A stretch of 64,000 nucleotides of DNA from Tribonema minus (taxonomy: Eukaryota; Sar; Xanthophyceae; Tribonematales; Tribonemataceae): positions 868,001 through 932,000 of the forward strand of contig JAFCMP010000536.1 in the NCBI GenBank assembly GCA_017506865.1. The letters are read 5' to 3'. The translations under genes were made by a program, and so were the position numbers. Each line of letters starts with the position of its first letter. The stretch's first letter is position 1. Positions 33,338 through 45,700 of the stretch are shown piece by piece. The notes beneath the pieces were generated by a model. The model was given only the letters and a program-made list of their open reading frames with translations. It did no database searches and was not told the origin of the DNA.

Positions 33338-35100
33338 ATGAAAAAAATATCATGGCGGCGGCGGGAGGCCCCTATTGCCAACTCTGAATCAGCGCAGAAA
33401 TGCAAGGAATCCGATCTAGCGTGCGCACAAGCGCAGGATATTAGCACCAGTGCTGCAGATGGCAATGGCGCTTGTCAACAGGACGATGGCACGAGTGGCA
33501 GCAGCAGAGCAACTGGAGACGGACGCGCAGCGCACAAACGCAAGAGGGTACAGAATGACGGTTGGTCAATTTCCGATCAAACAGGCGAAGGGGAGCACAC
33601 GGGCGGGCAAAGTGCAGTCAAGCGCTCTAGAACAGGTCATAACAGTCTGGAACAGCAACGTCTGATGCTAGACGACGAAGCTGGAGGTGGAGGCAGTGCG
33701 GACCCGGAGTACAAGTGCAACTTATGCGACCTCGTGGTGAAGAAGGGCATGTCGCTGCTCTCGTTACAGCAGAGGTTAAACGCCCACATCGCGGCGAAGC
33801 ACCAGCGCGAACACCACAGTGGGACAGCAACAACGTTCCTGGAGCGCTCCGACCTCAGCACCTCGCACTTGCAAACCATCTACACCGAGTGTGCCTTGTG
33901 CAAAAACCTGTTTCATGCCAACAAGACATTCAGAGTGGACAGCAGCGATGCCAGCGCGGGCAAGCACTGCCGCAACTGCAGGCCTATCACTTCACCCGCT
34001 GCAGTGGCGGCAACATTGTCAACAACAGCATCAGCAGCACCGCTAGCACCTGATGCATCGACGGCAACAGCTACCACGTCGCTGCCACAGCAGCAACCGG
34101 CGTGCACACCCATCGGCAACCCCTACGCAAAGGGACCAGCGCACGCGCAGCAGGCACCTGCTGCTCAGGCTGGTGGCAGCAGCTCCTCCGGCAGCTCAAA
34201 GAGGCCGGAACGCGGGGGCAGCAGTGCTATACGAGGGGGTCGGGGTCGCAGTGGAGGGCGCGGACGTGGCAATGGAGGACGCGTTCGCAGCGGCAGCAAT
34301 AATGCAGACATCAGCAGTAGCAGAGCGACTAGCGGCAGCAGAACCGGAGGCGGCAGCAGCAGCGGTGCCGGCGGCGGCAGTGCAGCCGGTACTAAGGACA
34401 GCGGCGCTGGCAACGGCCGCAGCAGTGATGCCAGCAGCCGCAGCGGCGGTGCTAGCAACAGCGGCAGTGGCGCGCGAACTCAAAACGGCCGCGGTGGCCG
34501 TGGCAGCGGTCGCAGCAGCGACAGCGGCGGACGAGGCTGTGGTCGTGGCGGCCGCGGCGGCGGCGGAGGGGGCCCCAGAGCGGCAGGTGCGGCGACAGCA
34601 GCGGCACCGCCAGGCCCTGCAGGCGCAGCAGGTGGGGCAGGTGGGCTTTTCACGTGGACCATCTCAACCCCCGCAGTCGCAGCAATGCTTGACAGCATCA
34701 GCCTCGATGAGCTGTGCAAGCTGCAGTTCGCGACAACTAGAAGCCTTGCTAGACCACGCAATCGTCGCTATGTGGGAGCTGCACTGGAGAACGCAGCAAC
34801 ACATCTGTTGGCACACACAATGACGATGTTCGTCAATGCGGCGCGGGAGCCAGATTCCGCAGGGCGGGTGCAGCGACTGCAAAGATCCACAATTCTACAC
34901 CACCTCATGCCATCACTCATCACCTCCACCGATGGCGCACCTGGCATCACTCGCTCCGACAGAATCAGAATGTTGGCACACGGTGAGCTTGACCGGTTGG
35001 TGCCAGCGCTCCTCGCACACGCGCGTGCGCACGGCGCTGGCGCGCGCGCCAGCAAACGGAGGCAGCGATCAACGCCTACGTCCTACAGTGCATGGGCACA
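33338..35100 (+). CDS. Retrotransposon polyprotein, N-terminal zinc-finger part
   Basis: The frame opens with the ATG at 33338 and stays open to 35524, but homology moves to the next frame near 35040-35107. A C2H2-type finger lies at about residues 125-155 (YKCNLCDLVV ... LNAHIAAKH). A second Cys/His cluster lies at about 185-215 (ECALCKNLFH ... GKHCRNC). A long Gly/Arg/Ser-rich region with RGG-like repeats (about 285-415) follows and could bind RNA. Then comes a helical segment (SISLDELCKLQF...AATHLLAHTM). In R2-like elements N-terminal fingers bind target DNA; that role is inferred here. Confidence 0.75.
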
Positions 35101-36860
35101 CGGGGGGGGCTACAGCAGGCAGCGCGTTTCCTTCAGCCCAAAACGGTGGCGATACCTGATGATGACTGCTTTGCCGCCATGCAGTCCAAACACCCCCCCG
35201 CTGCGCCAGGGGAACAACTCCATGAGCTATCCGGCATGGTTGATCAGCTTGTGGCGAAAGCAGCCGACATGCCAGCAGAACTCAGCCTGTTACAGGGGGA
35301 GGGAATTGAGCCAGAGACGGTTGCCAAGCTCATCCAGCGAGCAAGCCCTTACAGTGGAGCAGGCCCATCGGGGCTGCGCTACAGCCACCTGCAGGATGCG
35401 CTACGCACAAGCTGGGGACGGCATGAGTTTGCTGCTGTCCTCACACGGTGGCTTCAGAGCGTTATGCGGGAGGCTGCGCGGCTGCCGGATGCCTTCTGGC
35501 AGTTGCATGGCGCGGGGCGCCTGACGCCACTTGCAGAACAACAGGAAGATGGTACAGCTAAGCAGCGGCCCATCGTTTGCGGCGAGGTGCTGCAGCGACT
35601 ATGCACTTCGGTGTACGTGGCAGACCGCAAAGACTTCCTGGCGGAGCTCCTTGAGCCAGACGGGCAGTATGGGGTAGCCGTCTCAGCAGGAGCGGAGAAA
35701 GCGGCCATGGCCGGCAAACTCGCGTATGAGCTCGGTCACTGGCAGTTCATGCTGGACCTCAAGAATGCCTTCAACATGGTGTTCGTCCTGGCGGCAGCGG
35801 AATGGGTAGCAGCACAGCTGCCGGACTTCCTCGACTACTTCATTGGCACATACGTTCGCACTCGGCCACGCCTGCTGTTCCAGCACGTCGACGGCTCCAC
35901 GCGCATCATCATGTCTCAGCGCGGGTTTAAGCAGGGGGACCCCGCGGCACCGATGCTCTTCTGCGGCGCCATTGCTCAGTGCTTGAAACGGTTCAATGAG
36001 GCGGCGGCCGCGCAGCGCGCGCGGAGGCGGATGGGCGCCTACATGGACGATGCCAACGTCCGAACAGGCGCTTGCACGCTGACTCAGGATGACATACAGG
36101 CGGTGGCGCAGCACTTTGCGGAGGTGGGGCTGGAGCTAAACCTCACCAAGTCACGCGCGCTGCCTGGCAGGGGGCATGTGGTGACAGACCACGAGCGGCA
36201 ACTGCTGCAGCAGCTGGGCGTTCAGCTAGTGGGGGATACGGATGAAAATCAGAACCGTGGAGCTGTGTTGCTGGGGGTGCCGGTGGGCCACAGCAGCTTT
36301 GTGGACGCATGGCTGCGCAGGGAAGCGGGTGCAGGCGGGGCAGGGGCTCGATTTGCAGAGCGATGCGCGCGCCTGACATCTATGAGGGCTATGTTCAGGT
36401 TACTGCGCTACTGCGTGGTGCCTCGCATGACGTACTGCCTGCGCACCATTCCCACTACGCAGACAGCGCCAGCCGCCAAGGAGTGGGATCGGGTCACGCA
36501 GTGGGTGCTTGAGCACTCAATGGGCCTGCAGCCACCAGGCCAGACCTGGCGCCAGTTTGAGCAAAGTGGGGCCCACTTCCATCTGGCAGCGCACGGCCCA
36601 GCCTTACAGCAAGCGCGACTCCCAACACGGCATGGCGGCCTTGGCATTACCAGCGCCTGCGACATCGCTGATGCTGCGTATGTGGCGGGCACGTTGCAAG
36701 CGCTGCAACCAGCACTCTCTGGATGGGCGGGGGTGCTGCAGCAGGCGGCTCCTCAAGCGGCTGCAGACAACGCTGCTGAGGATGCGGCAACACAAGCGGC
36801 ACCGGCAGCAGCGGCAGCAGCACCAGCACCAGCAGCATCAGCAGCGGCAACTGTACAGCG
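35041..36860 (+). CDS. Retrotransposon polyprotein, reverse transcriptase part
   Basis: The reading frame is shifted relative to the upstream part; the switch lies in the GC repeat at about 35036-35050 or the G8 run at about 35101. The frame is open from about 34993 to 37152, with an ATG at 35092. Motifs: SGAGPSGLRYSHLQ (motif 0/1 region), RPIVCGEVLQRL, FMLDLKNAFNMV (motif A, catalytic Asp), RGFKQGDPAAPM (motif B) and AYMDDANV (motif C, YMDD at 36040-36051). GLELNLTKSRAL and LLGVPVG follow. This is a complete-looking polymerase core that would copy element RNA at a nicked target. Confidence 0.88.
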
Positions 36861-38666
36861 GCAGCGGCGGTTGCCAGTGGAAGCGCGACCGCTCCGGCAG
36901 CGGCAACTGCATCAGCGGCTCGCCGCGCTTATGGCGCAGCCATTCCGGCAACACACGACGCAGCTGCCGCTGGATCAGGGGCCGCGGCGGCAGCACAGGC
37001 GGCACCAGCGGCAGCAGCAGCAGCGGCGGCGCACGGCGCAACTACTCCGGCGGCAGCAGCAGCGGCGGCAGCAGCAGCTGCTCCAGCATCAGAGGCTGCT
37101 GCAGCAGCGGCAGCACATGTTGCACCTCAAGTGGCCTTGGCGGCATCACTAACTGCAGCATCAACAGCAGCGGCTGCGGGCATAGGCAACACAGCTGCTA
37201 CAGGCCCTACTAGCCTAAGGGCTGCTGCAGCACCTGCAACAGGAGCAGCGTCGGCAGGCGGCGCCGCAACCGTGCCGGCTGCGACAGCGGCAATGGCGGT
37301 GGCAGCGGCCAATGCGGCAGGTGCTGCACCAACACCTGCGGCAGCAGCAACACCACTGGCAGCAGCAGCAACGGCAGGCGGCGCAGCTGCAGCACCAGCG
37401 CACGCAGCAGCGGCAGCCGTCAATGCAGGCGCTGCGCGTTCCACACCAGCAATGCTACAAGGCGCAGCAGCAGCAGAGGTGGCGCACCTGCCCCTCATGC
37501 GGACGATCGCCACAGCTGCCACATCTCTACGTGCAGCAACAGGTGACAAGCTGGAACATATACTGCCACCAGCGCTAACGCCACTGCAGCAGCAACCACC
37601 TACGCAGCAGCCGCCGCTGCGGCCGACAGCAGGTGGTGGCACTGGTGCGGATGCTGCTTGCGTACTTGACGCCAGTGCTCTGCAGTTGCAGTGTAGCCTG
37701 AAGCGCCCCAATCAGAGTGCGCTTGCAGATGCCGTCGCTACCGAGCTTGCAGATAAGGTGGAGGCGGACCTGCAACAGCTGCAGCAGGGCACGCAACGCA
37801 CGCAAGCACTTGCTCGATTCCGGTCGCAGCGCCACATGCACTCGATCGGCATGGCATTCCTCAACGAGCCCATGTACTCCACAACGGCTTCGTTCGATGG
37901 CCTATCCTGGCAGCTGGCCGTCAAACGCGCCATCGGAGTAGAGGAGCAGACGGCAGGCTGCAAGCTGTGCGGGAAGTGGCCGGGCGGCACCCTGCATGAC
38001 CGGCTGTGTCAAGCGCCACGCGTCAAGGCGCACGACACCATCGTCTACAATAGCGTCAAGAGGGCCACGCAGCGCATCCTGCGGCAATACCTCAAAACGG
38101 GACTGGTGGACGAGGACTACACGCCGTTTCTGGGGTCCGCCGGGCCGCCGGGGAGTCGCAGGATGGACATCGTGCTGCCTGCCGACGCCTTCCCGGTGAC
38201 CGGCTACGACGACCCGACACGCCACCTACCGCTCATGGTGGACGTTACCTGCTTCGAGGCACAGGTGGCGTCGCGGGCGGCGAAGACTGCAGCAGACCCC
38301 GAGCGATGCTGCCGCGTCCAAGAGGCCGCCAAGACTACCCACTATTCTGGTCATTGTGATCAGAATTGCTACAAACTTGCCACTTTGGCAATAGGGTCAT
38401 TTGGCAGCATCGGGGAGCCGGGGCGGAAGCTGCTGCAGGCTGTGGCGACGGAGAATGCCAGCAGGATGTCAGTGCCTGGAGGAGCGCGCCCTAAAGCTCT
38501 CAAGGGCATCGCCCTGGCGCGCTTACGCTCGGCACTGTCGGCAGCGCTCCACATGGCGTACTCTGGCCGTGTCATGACACACATGGCAGAATCCAGGGGG
38601 GGGGGGCACATGGAGGAGGACGTAGGGGAGGACCCCGAGATGCCATTTGGCGGCGGCGGCGTTTGA
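36856..38666 (+). CDS. Retrotransposon polyprotein, Ala-rich linker and endonuclease part
   Basis: A second frame change falls in GCA/GCG repeats near 36856-36870. The following frame starts with a very Ala-rich linker of about 250 residues. The C-terminal domain has a CCHC knuckle (CKLCGKWPGGTLHDRLC, C-x2-C-x8-H-x3-C, about 37960-38010). Then come RRMDIVLPAD, LMVDVTCFEA and YKLATLAIGSFGSIG, which fit a restriction-like (PD-D/E-x-K type) endonuclease of R2-like elements. Stop at 38664-38666. It is expected to nick target DNA. Confidence 0.82.
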
Positions 38667-38790
38667 GTGGTTGTCGTTGCGACACTTTCAGACTGTCATA
38701 CGACATGTAGATTCCTTACAGCTAGATGCCAATCATCTGGGCTTTTTCGCGCCCTGAGCGAGAATTAATAAAAAAGTACACAAAGCAGTC

Positions 38791-39795
38791 CTGCAACCAT
38801 GCGTATCACAGCATCGCAGGCAGCTTAGGATCACTCTGCGAGAGCTCCAGATCCCAGCAAAATGCTAACACCTTGATGCGATACTAGGCCACAAGCCGAG
38901 CAGCAAGAATAGTCTTGAAGTTAGAGACTGTCATGAATGTGTGCCATGCAGCGCAGTGACCACAAGAAAGACATAACACAAAAGCACACAAACACACGCA
39001 TGAAACATGCGCACAACAACGTATTTCAATTTCACATGTCGGACTGGCAGCCAGCGCTGCCGCAAACACATCAACACCGTCATGAAAAGGGAGGCGCAGG
39101 GGCTGGTAGAGCACGCCGCGTCCAAACCCCCAACCCTACCCCCCACACCAAATGACCTCATATAGTAAATCTGTGGGTTTGACAGCAGCGGCGGCAGCAG
39201 CAATGGCACAGCAGCGGCAGCACCGGCAGCTGCGCCCTCTGACATGAGGATGCATCCGGCATCAGTGCATGCCCGCGATCTCTCTCTCTCTCGCTCAATT
39301 TCACACTTGCTTGGCAACGGTATTTGTGTCCTTTTTGCAACTACAGGCGGATGCGCCGATGAAAGACAGGCGCCAATATATCAGTGTCGCCTCCGCACCA
39401 ACCCCCTCAGTACCCCCATCAAATCTTGACCTTAACCCCTCCCAAAGGGGAGCGGCAGCGCTCCAACCCTGACACTGCGCGCTGTGCCGCCCCTCAATGC
39501 ACTCCCCCAGCAACTCATAGTCCTGAACCCTAGGCAAAGGGCAGCCCCCTGACCCTGTCACTAGCCCAGCGCTAGACCTCGTTCAGCGCCCCCCCTCCCC
39601 TTCCACCCTTCAGCAAAGCTGCTGGAAAGCCCCCCTCCCCCCCTTCAGCAGAACCGCTGGCTGGCAAGCCCCACTCCCCCCCCCCCCCCCCCCCCTGCCA
39701 TCAGCAGATCCGCTGGCAACAGCCCTCACCTCCAGCAGAGCCGCTGCCGAAGCCCCCACCCCCTCTCAGCGGAGCTGCTGGCAATGCGTGCGGGC
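38791..39795. other. Intergenic region between the retrotransposon and the HIR gene
   Basis: I see no convincing exon. It contains C-rich simple sequence (19 or more C at about 39677) and a degenerate repeat of CAGCAGANCCGCTGGCAA-type sequence at about 39610-39785, which partly resembles the downstream flank of the last HIR exon. Confidence 0.45.
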
Positions 39796-42700
39796 TTACG
39801 CGCGGTTGATGGTCTGCGCCTTGGCGGCGGCGGCCTGCATGAAGCCGTCGCGCATGGCGCCCTGCAGGCTGGCCACGCTCTCGGGCGCGTGCGGCAGGAA
39901 GATGGTGGAGCTCTTGGTACTCTGGCCAATGTCCCTGTAGGGGGGGGGGGGGGGGGGGGGGGGACCCCGGGGGGGGTGCACTCTCATGCATAGAGTTGTA
40001 TTGCGGTGGTCGTTGTGCAAAAGCTGAATGAGAGCTATCAGTACAGTAACTCGCAGCTTTCTCGGACTTGAAAGGCATATTGTCGAGTACATTGCACTCC
40101 ACTCTGACAAGATAAATTTCGTACGACACTTACACCATGAACACAGCTGTGACTGTTCCTGAACACCCTGGCAAGGAGACAACGGCATTACTGAACATGC
40201 ATGCTTCAGAAACACGTTCCGTGTCCACTGCTCAGCATGCTGCCAGCGGTGTGATGGGCTGGCAAAGCCGGGGCAGACTTCTTAGCCTAACCTTAGGGAG
40301 TACTTCTAACCCTTACTCTAGGAAATCGCCCTCATACCTGAGCATGCACAGAATGTAGAACACTCAAACATCACATGTGCAAGTGACTGTTCCGGAAACA
40401 ACATGGGAGGGACGGAATGGCGTAGTTGAATATGTGCCTCAGAGAGTGTGCCTCATAAAATGTTCAGTGTGCAATGCTCAGCATGCTGCCAATGGTGCAT
40501 TGTGCCGTCAAGCAGGGCAACTTCTCCCTCATACCTGAGCATGTCGAAGTACTGAGTCAGGAGCAGCAGGTCCTGTGAGAGGCAAGGAAAGAAGGAGACA
40601 AGGCGCGCGGGTTATCGACATGTCAATACGGATAATGCCCTGTCCGCTGTGGACGCATCAAACATATGGCAGATGTACTGCATGTGCAGCTACTTGGTAC
40701 ATGCAGGGTCAGGTTAGGGTTAGACATAGTTGGGTCAGGGATAGACATGGTTCAAAACGAGACATCGTCCGCGCACGTCTGACTTTGTGTGCCTTGTTGA
40801 CCAGCTTGTTTTTTCTAGTCGTATCACGATGGTTCACAGGCAGAAGTAAATAAGGCACAAACATTGAAGGTGCCGTTTGGCAATGTCATTTGATGAAGCG
40901 GTCGCCAACGCTTTGACACACTTTGTTGCAAGGTACCCTGCGGTAGCAAGCTCGACGTAACCCGGACGTTTTCACGTCTCTCAAAAGCAAGGGTTAGTGA
41001 AAAGTTCAGACACGCATCACATACTGCAACGCTCATATTGCGCCTGCTGTTCTGCAGCAGTGGCCCGCGGTCTCTGAATTTTACACACACAGGTAAGTGC
41101 ACAGCATTGTTGAACGGGCTTGAAAAGCTGCACGCAACACAAACTTCCTACTTGAAAGCAGCTGAATAGCGAAGTGCGATCTCCATCCTCTAAACTATAA
41201 GGAGCATGTTTGTCGCTGACGTCAATGCATATCATGCGAACCTCGTCTGTCAAACACATCCCTGATCACCTGGCACCAAACACTAGCCAAACTTCAACTT
41301 CAACAGTGACGCACCATGACATTATTGGGCGTGGTGCCCTCGTTGAAGGAGCTGAAGCCGTGGATGGAGTCCCGCAGACTATTTTTGGAGAGCATGCTTA
41401 CTGCTGACATCGATGCATATTATGTAAACCTCGTCTGTCACACACATCCCCGAGCACTGACGCAACAGTAACCAAACTTCAACTTGAAAAGTGACGCACC
41501 ATGACATCCTTGGGGGTGGTGCCCTCGATGGAGGAGCTGAAGTCGTGGATGGAGTCCCGCAGACCCGCGACAATGGCCTGCCTCTGGCGCGAAACGCCCA
41601 CACCGCTCAGGTACTTGGACTCCGCCTCAGCCTCCGCGGCCTTGACCTGCAGTCATAAAAACAGTTACAGAAACAGTTATGGATGGATGCGGGTGTACAC
41701 GTCAGGGATTTATTGCATGCGGTCACAGGTGTGTATATGTCAGGCATTGCACATGGCCACCAAGACAGCTCCTGTATTCGTTCAAATTGTACTCTTTATC
41801 AACACAGAAATGTGAGAAGGGATTAGTGTGCAAGTCTCAGTGACCAGGTGCAAGCACGCAATTGCAAATACATACAGACGGTGCGGTGAGTGCGCTCGCT
41901 AAAGGTCTTGACCACATCTTGACGTGCGAACAACTGCCAATGGCAATCTCTTGTACACCTCAAGTGACTGAACCTGTGCCTAAATGTATGTATGTATACG
42001 GCAGGTCCACGGGTGTACAACTTGCAAGTTATTTGGGCTTGTAGAGTTTTAAAAGTCATGTGTGTTGGCCAAAAGATTGGCCGACCAAACAGAACAAGTA
42101 CAGTTGTTGTACCGGAGGATTTCAGCTATTCTAGCATTTCAAGGTGATTTGCTGGGCGCAGCCCACAGCAAGTTCATTTAATGTCAGCAATTGATGACCC
42201 CACAGAAGACAATACACTGACTGTAGTACTTATGTCATTCACCTGCATGATCTTGTCAGCCTCCGCCTTGTTGGTGGCAGCCTCCCTCAGACGCTTGGAA
42301 GCTGGCATAACATGAGAGACGGCATTCATTACTCGGCTTAGACGTGCACACAGTTGAAGTTGTCCTCTGGAGTAACTCGCTGAGTCCACCAATTGAATCC
42401 ATGGCTCGGGGCGTGGTGTGCATTCTGGTGCACGTTGTTGACGTCTGATGTAACTCACTGAGTCCTCTATAGTCACTCAATGTGTCACTGCACCAAAAGC
42501 AGCATGCCACCACTTGGATGTCGCAGGGCGTCACTTGAGAACCTCACATGCGTGTCACATGCATGCATGTTGACATGTACTGACACCAGAGAGCGCAACA
42601 GGATGTTATAAGCAAGTAAGCAAATGCACACTTTAGTAAACTGTTACAGCAGATTCAAGCAAAGCGCCAAATAGCCAGCGCATAATTGCCAGGCGAGTGC

Positions 42701-45700
42701 ACGGTGGAGGCACATGTGGGCTTGAAGTACATACTTCAAATTGTGTCCAGTTCTTTGCCGCTCAGTCATATTCAATCAAATCAGATCAGATGTCTACACA
42801 AGAAGACACAAACATGCACGCATGCACTGCGCTTGGGGACACACAAGCCCTGATGGTGACTCACCGTTGATCTCGTTCATGGCATCTGCAGACAGGTGCA
42901 GCACAGAGAGGGCACCAAGGCAGAGTGGGTGAGTTGAACACAGCATCATCAACTTCAACTCAACACAGAGCACGCTCTACGATGCAGATTGCGCACAGAC
43001 TGGCAAGACACGTCAGAGCGCCATTCCTGGTTATTCGTGTGCAGCAACCACCCGCATGGGAATCGGCATTCCGCTGGAGCAGCAGCGCTCAGCCTATGCG
43101 CTGCAATGGTCTTGTGGGCTATTGTACACGCTGAGGTGCGCCCATCTATCAGCTACATGGATGCACGTACGTATAGCCTCAATACACTTATGTTGGTGCA
43201 GTTTACTAGACACTGTAAATTGTCAGCGTGGGCTTACTATATAGGCGCTCAAGGCCTTGCAGTGAACATGCCTGTTCCACCACCAACCTCTACGCATCAA
43301 GCTGTCACGCCTAGTTGAAAAGCACAAGCACCTGCTGCACAAAAACTACAGATGTACCAACCAGGGCATTGCATCACTAAAAATTGATAACTTCAACTGC
43401 TTCAAAACCTCAACTCACCCTTGACGCGCCTGTCTGGCTCCAGGTCTGTCACCAGCGCCTGCAGACTGCATGACAGAGAAAGGGCGGGAAATAGCATGTT
43501 TAGAAAAGCGTGTGTACGCAGGGTTGTTGGCCTGAGACCACACCAACATACAATACCAACTGGGGCCCTGATGTATTTTACTAAACAAAAAAAAGTTGTT
43601 TGGGCCTTGAATCGCGAAGACAAGTCCTCGAGTTATGTTGACGCTTTCCAGTTTGAATAGCTACCGACTTGACTGCTTTCAACCACCATCCCAAGTGCTG
43701 TTGAAGTACACGCATACTGCAATTTGATGACGCCTTCAAGCACGGTGATGAATTGTGACCGCCTCAACTGCGTGTCTCGTGTACAAGCTGCCAACTTGAG
43801 CATACTTATATTGGTCAGAACATCAGAAGCATCAGCGACCTATAAGCTGCTGTTGCCTTCAGTGTCGATGCCACACCCCGCAAAGTGCCAGAAGTGCAAC
43901 ATGCAATATGTAAAGAAAGTGAGAAAAAACAGGCTTGCTTGCCATTTGTTGACGTGGCGATAAGCCACCAATTTCTTCTAGTAAGCAAATGCAACGACAT
44001 CTACAATGAAAGTGCAGTTGGTGTTTCCGAGGCTGCTCTTGTTGCATTACGTCTTCGCATTCAACAGATACTGACTGATGTGCTTGGTACCACATCATAT
44101 GACCATGTCCAACAACACTGCTCCCAAGCCGAGCGGTGCTGATCACTGCTGGCATGCCACATCATGTATACGCAAGGTCGAAATTACTGACAGTCATGTC
44201 ATGAAACCAATGGACCGCCCATGACCTTGCATCCGCACTGGTACGGGCGGCAGCACCTGTAATCATGCCTGACTTGATCATGCGACTCGACATCAAGTTG
44301 TGTATCTGTCCTGGATCATATGCTGCACCTCATTAATTAGCGTCATCTGTCACTAGGCTGGAGGTCTGAGCAACGTCACATATCCACGTGCACCACTTGC
44401 ACCATGTCCTAAACGCCAAATCCGCTATGTCCTCATCCTACTAGGAGCGTCAAATTTCGGCGATTCTGGTTGCTTCCACTACAAACTGCTTATGAGGCAC
44501 ACAATCAAATGCCCAGTCAGCACCGCGCTGATGGTCGTGCATCACCCTATGTGCGCTGCTCGTTGACAGCGTGCGCAGCCTTATCCATGGCGTAAGCTTC
44601 AAAGGTCAGTCTAAAATGACTAGACTTGCAAGCACATGCGTAGCCTAGAATTATACATGCTGAGCACTGACTCACATCTGGTAACCTTACTCCTGCATCA
44701 CCACCGTCAGCTGCACCTTCACGGCGTGCACCACCTCCTCCTTGGCCTACACTTCAAAGATTAGCATCTAATGTACTTTGAAGTATGTACTTCCCAGCAC
44801 CATTTAACTTCGAAGTATAAAAGTATGCATGCTGAGCGCTGACTCACATCTGCTGCCCATACTCCTGCATTACCACCGTGAGCTGCTCCTTCACGGCGTG
44901 CGCCATCTCCTCCTTGGCCTACTGTACACTCGAAAGGTTATTACTTCTATGTAATGTAATACTTCGGAGTATATTGGTCCGAGGACACGAAGTAAATATG
45001 CTGAGCGCTGACTCACATCTGGTACCCGTACTCCTGCATCACCACTGTCAGCTGCTCCTTCACAGCATGCGCCACCTCCTCCTTGGCCGCAAACGCCTGG
45101 TCCAGCTCCAGCTTGGGCATGGTGGAACGAATCACATCGTACACGTACGAGCGGATCTGCGACTTGGGGTCCGTGAGGCGGTAGAACGCGTCGTACACCT
45201 TGTCGTACAGCACCTGGTACTGCACTGTTGGAGCGTACATACGAGCGCAGCGCGTGTACTGCAGTGAGGGCGTTGAGATACGCACGTTTGCGCTCTGGAC
45301 GCAAGTACGGTGTGGTGCACTGGCATCACTATTGATGCGCTGAGCGTTGCTGCTGCCGCACAACGGAGCGGCACAAGGCGTTGTACACCTTGTCGCACAG
45401 CGCCTGGTACAGCACTATCAGAGCGTGCGCAGCGCAGCGCGCATGTGCGTGAGTACGTTGACCTTCGCTTCTTTGAGTTCTGTATGCCAGTACCGTGTTG
45501 ATGGATGGATCACTGATGTGCCGACGCTGGTTGACATGCTGAGCATTGCTGCCGCAATGTCGGGCGGGACAACGCATATTGCTGTTTGTCGTACACGACT
45601 CAGTACTGCACTGCTGAAGCAGACAGAGCGCAGCGTCCCAACAACTTGAAGTCAGTGGCTTGCGATTGGACGGTACTGCTGTTCAAAGAGAGTGAGTCCT

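Larger units (their letters stand above)
33265..38775 (+). mobile_element. Non-LTR retrotransposon with restriction-like endonuclease
   Basis: The element is bounded by the 15-bp direct repeat at 33250-33264 and 38776-38790 and ends in AATTAATAAAAAA, typical of target-primed insertion. There are no long terminal repeats. Its coding content runs from N-terminal zinc fingers through a reverse transcriptase to a CCHC knuckle and a restriction-like nuclease, the order seen in the R2/NeSL/CRE type. Coding potential is intact apart from two frame changes in simple sequence, so the copy looks young. It sits between the convergent ends of the kinesin and HIR genes. Confidence 0.85.

Noticed and set aside
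36509-37213. Ser/Gly/Cys-rich open frame inside the retrotransposon
   Set aside because: It is another-frame reading of CAG/GCA repeats. The polymerase and Ala-rich linker frames explain the region.
33265-38775. An integrated retrovirus or LTR element
   Set aside because: No long terminal repeats, protease, integrase or RNase H were seen. The A-rich tail and restriction-like nuclease indicate a non-LTR element.
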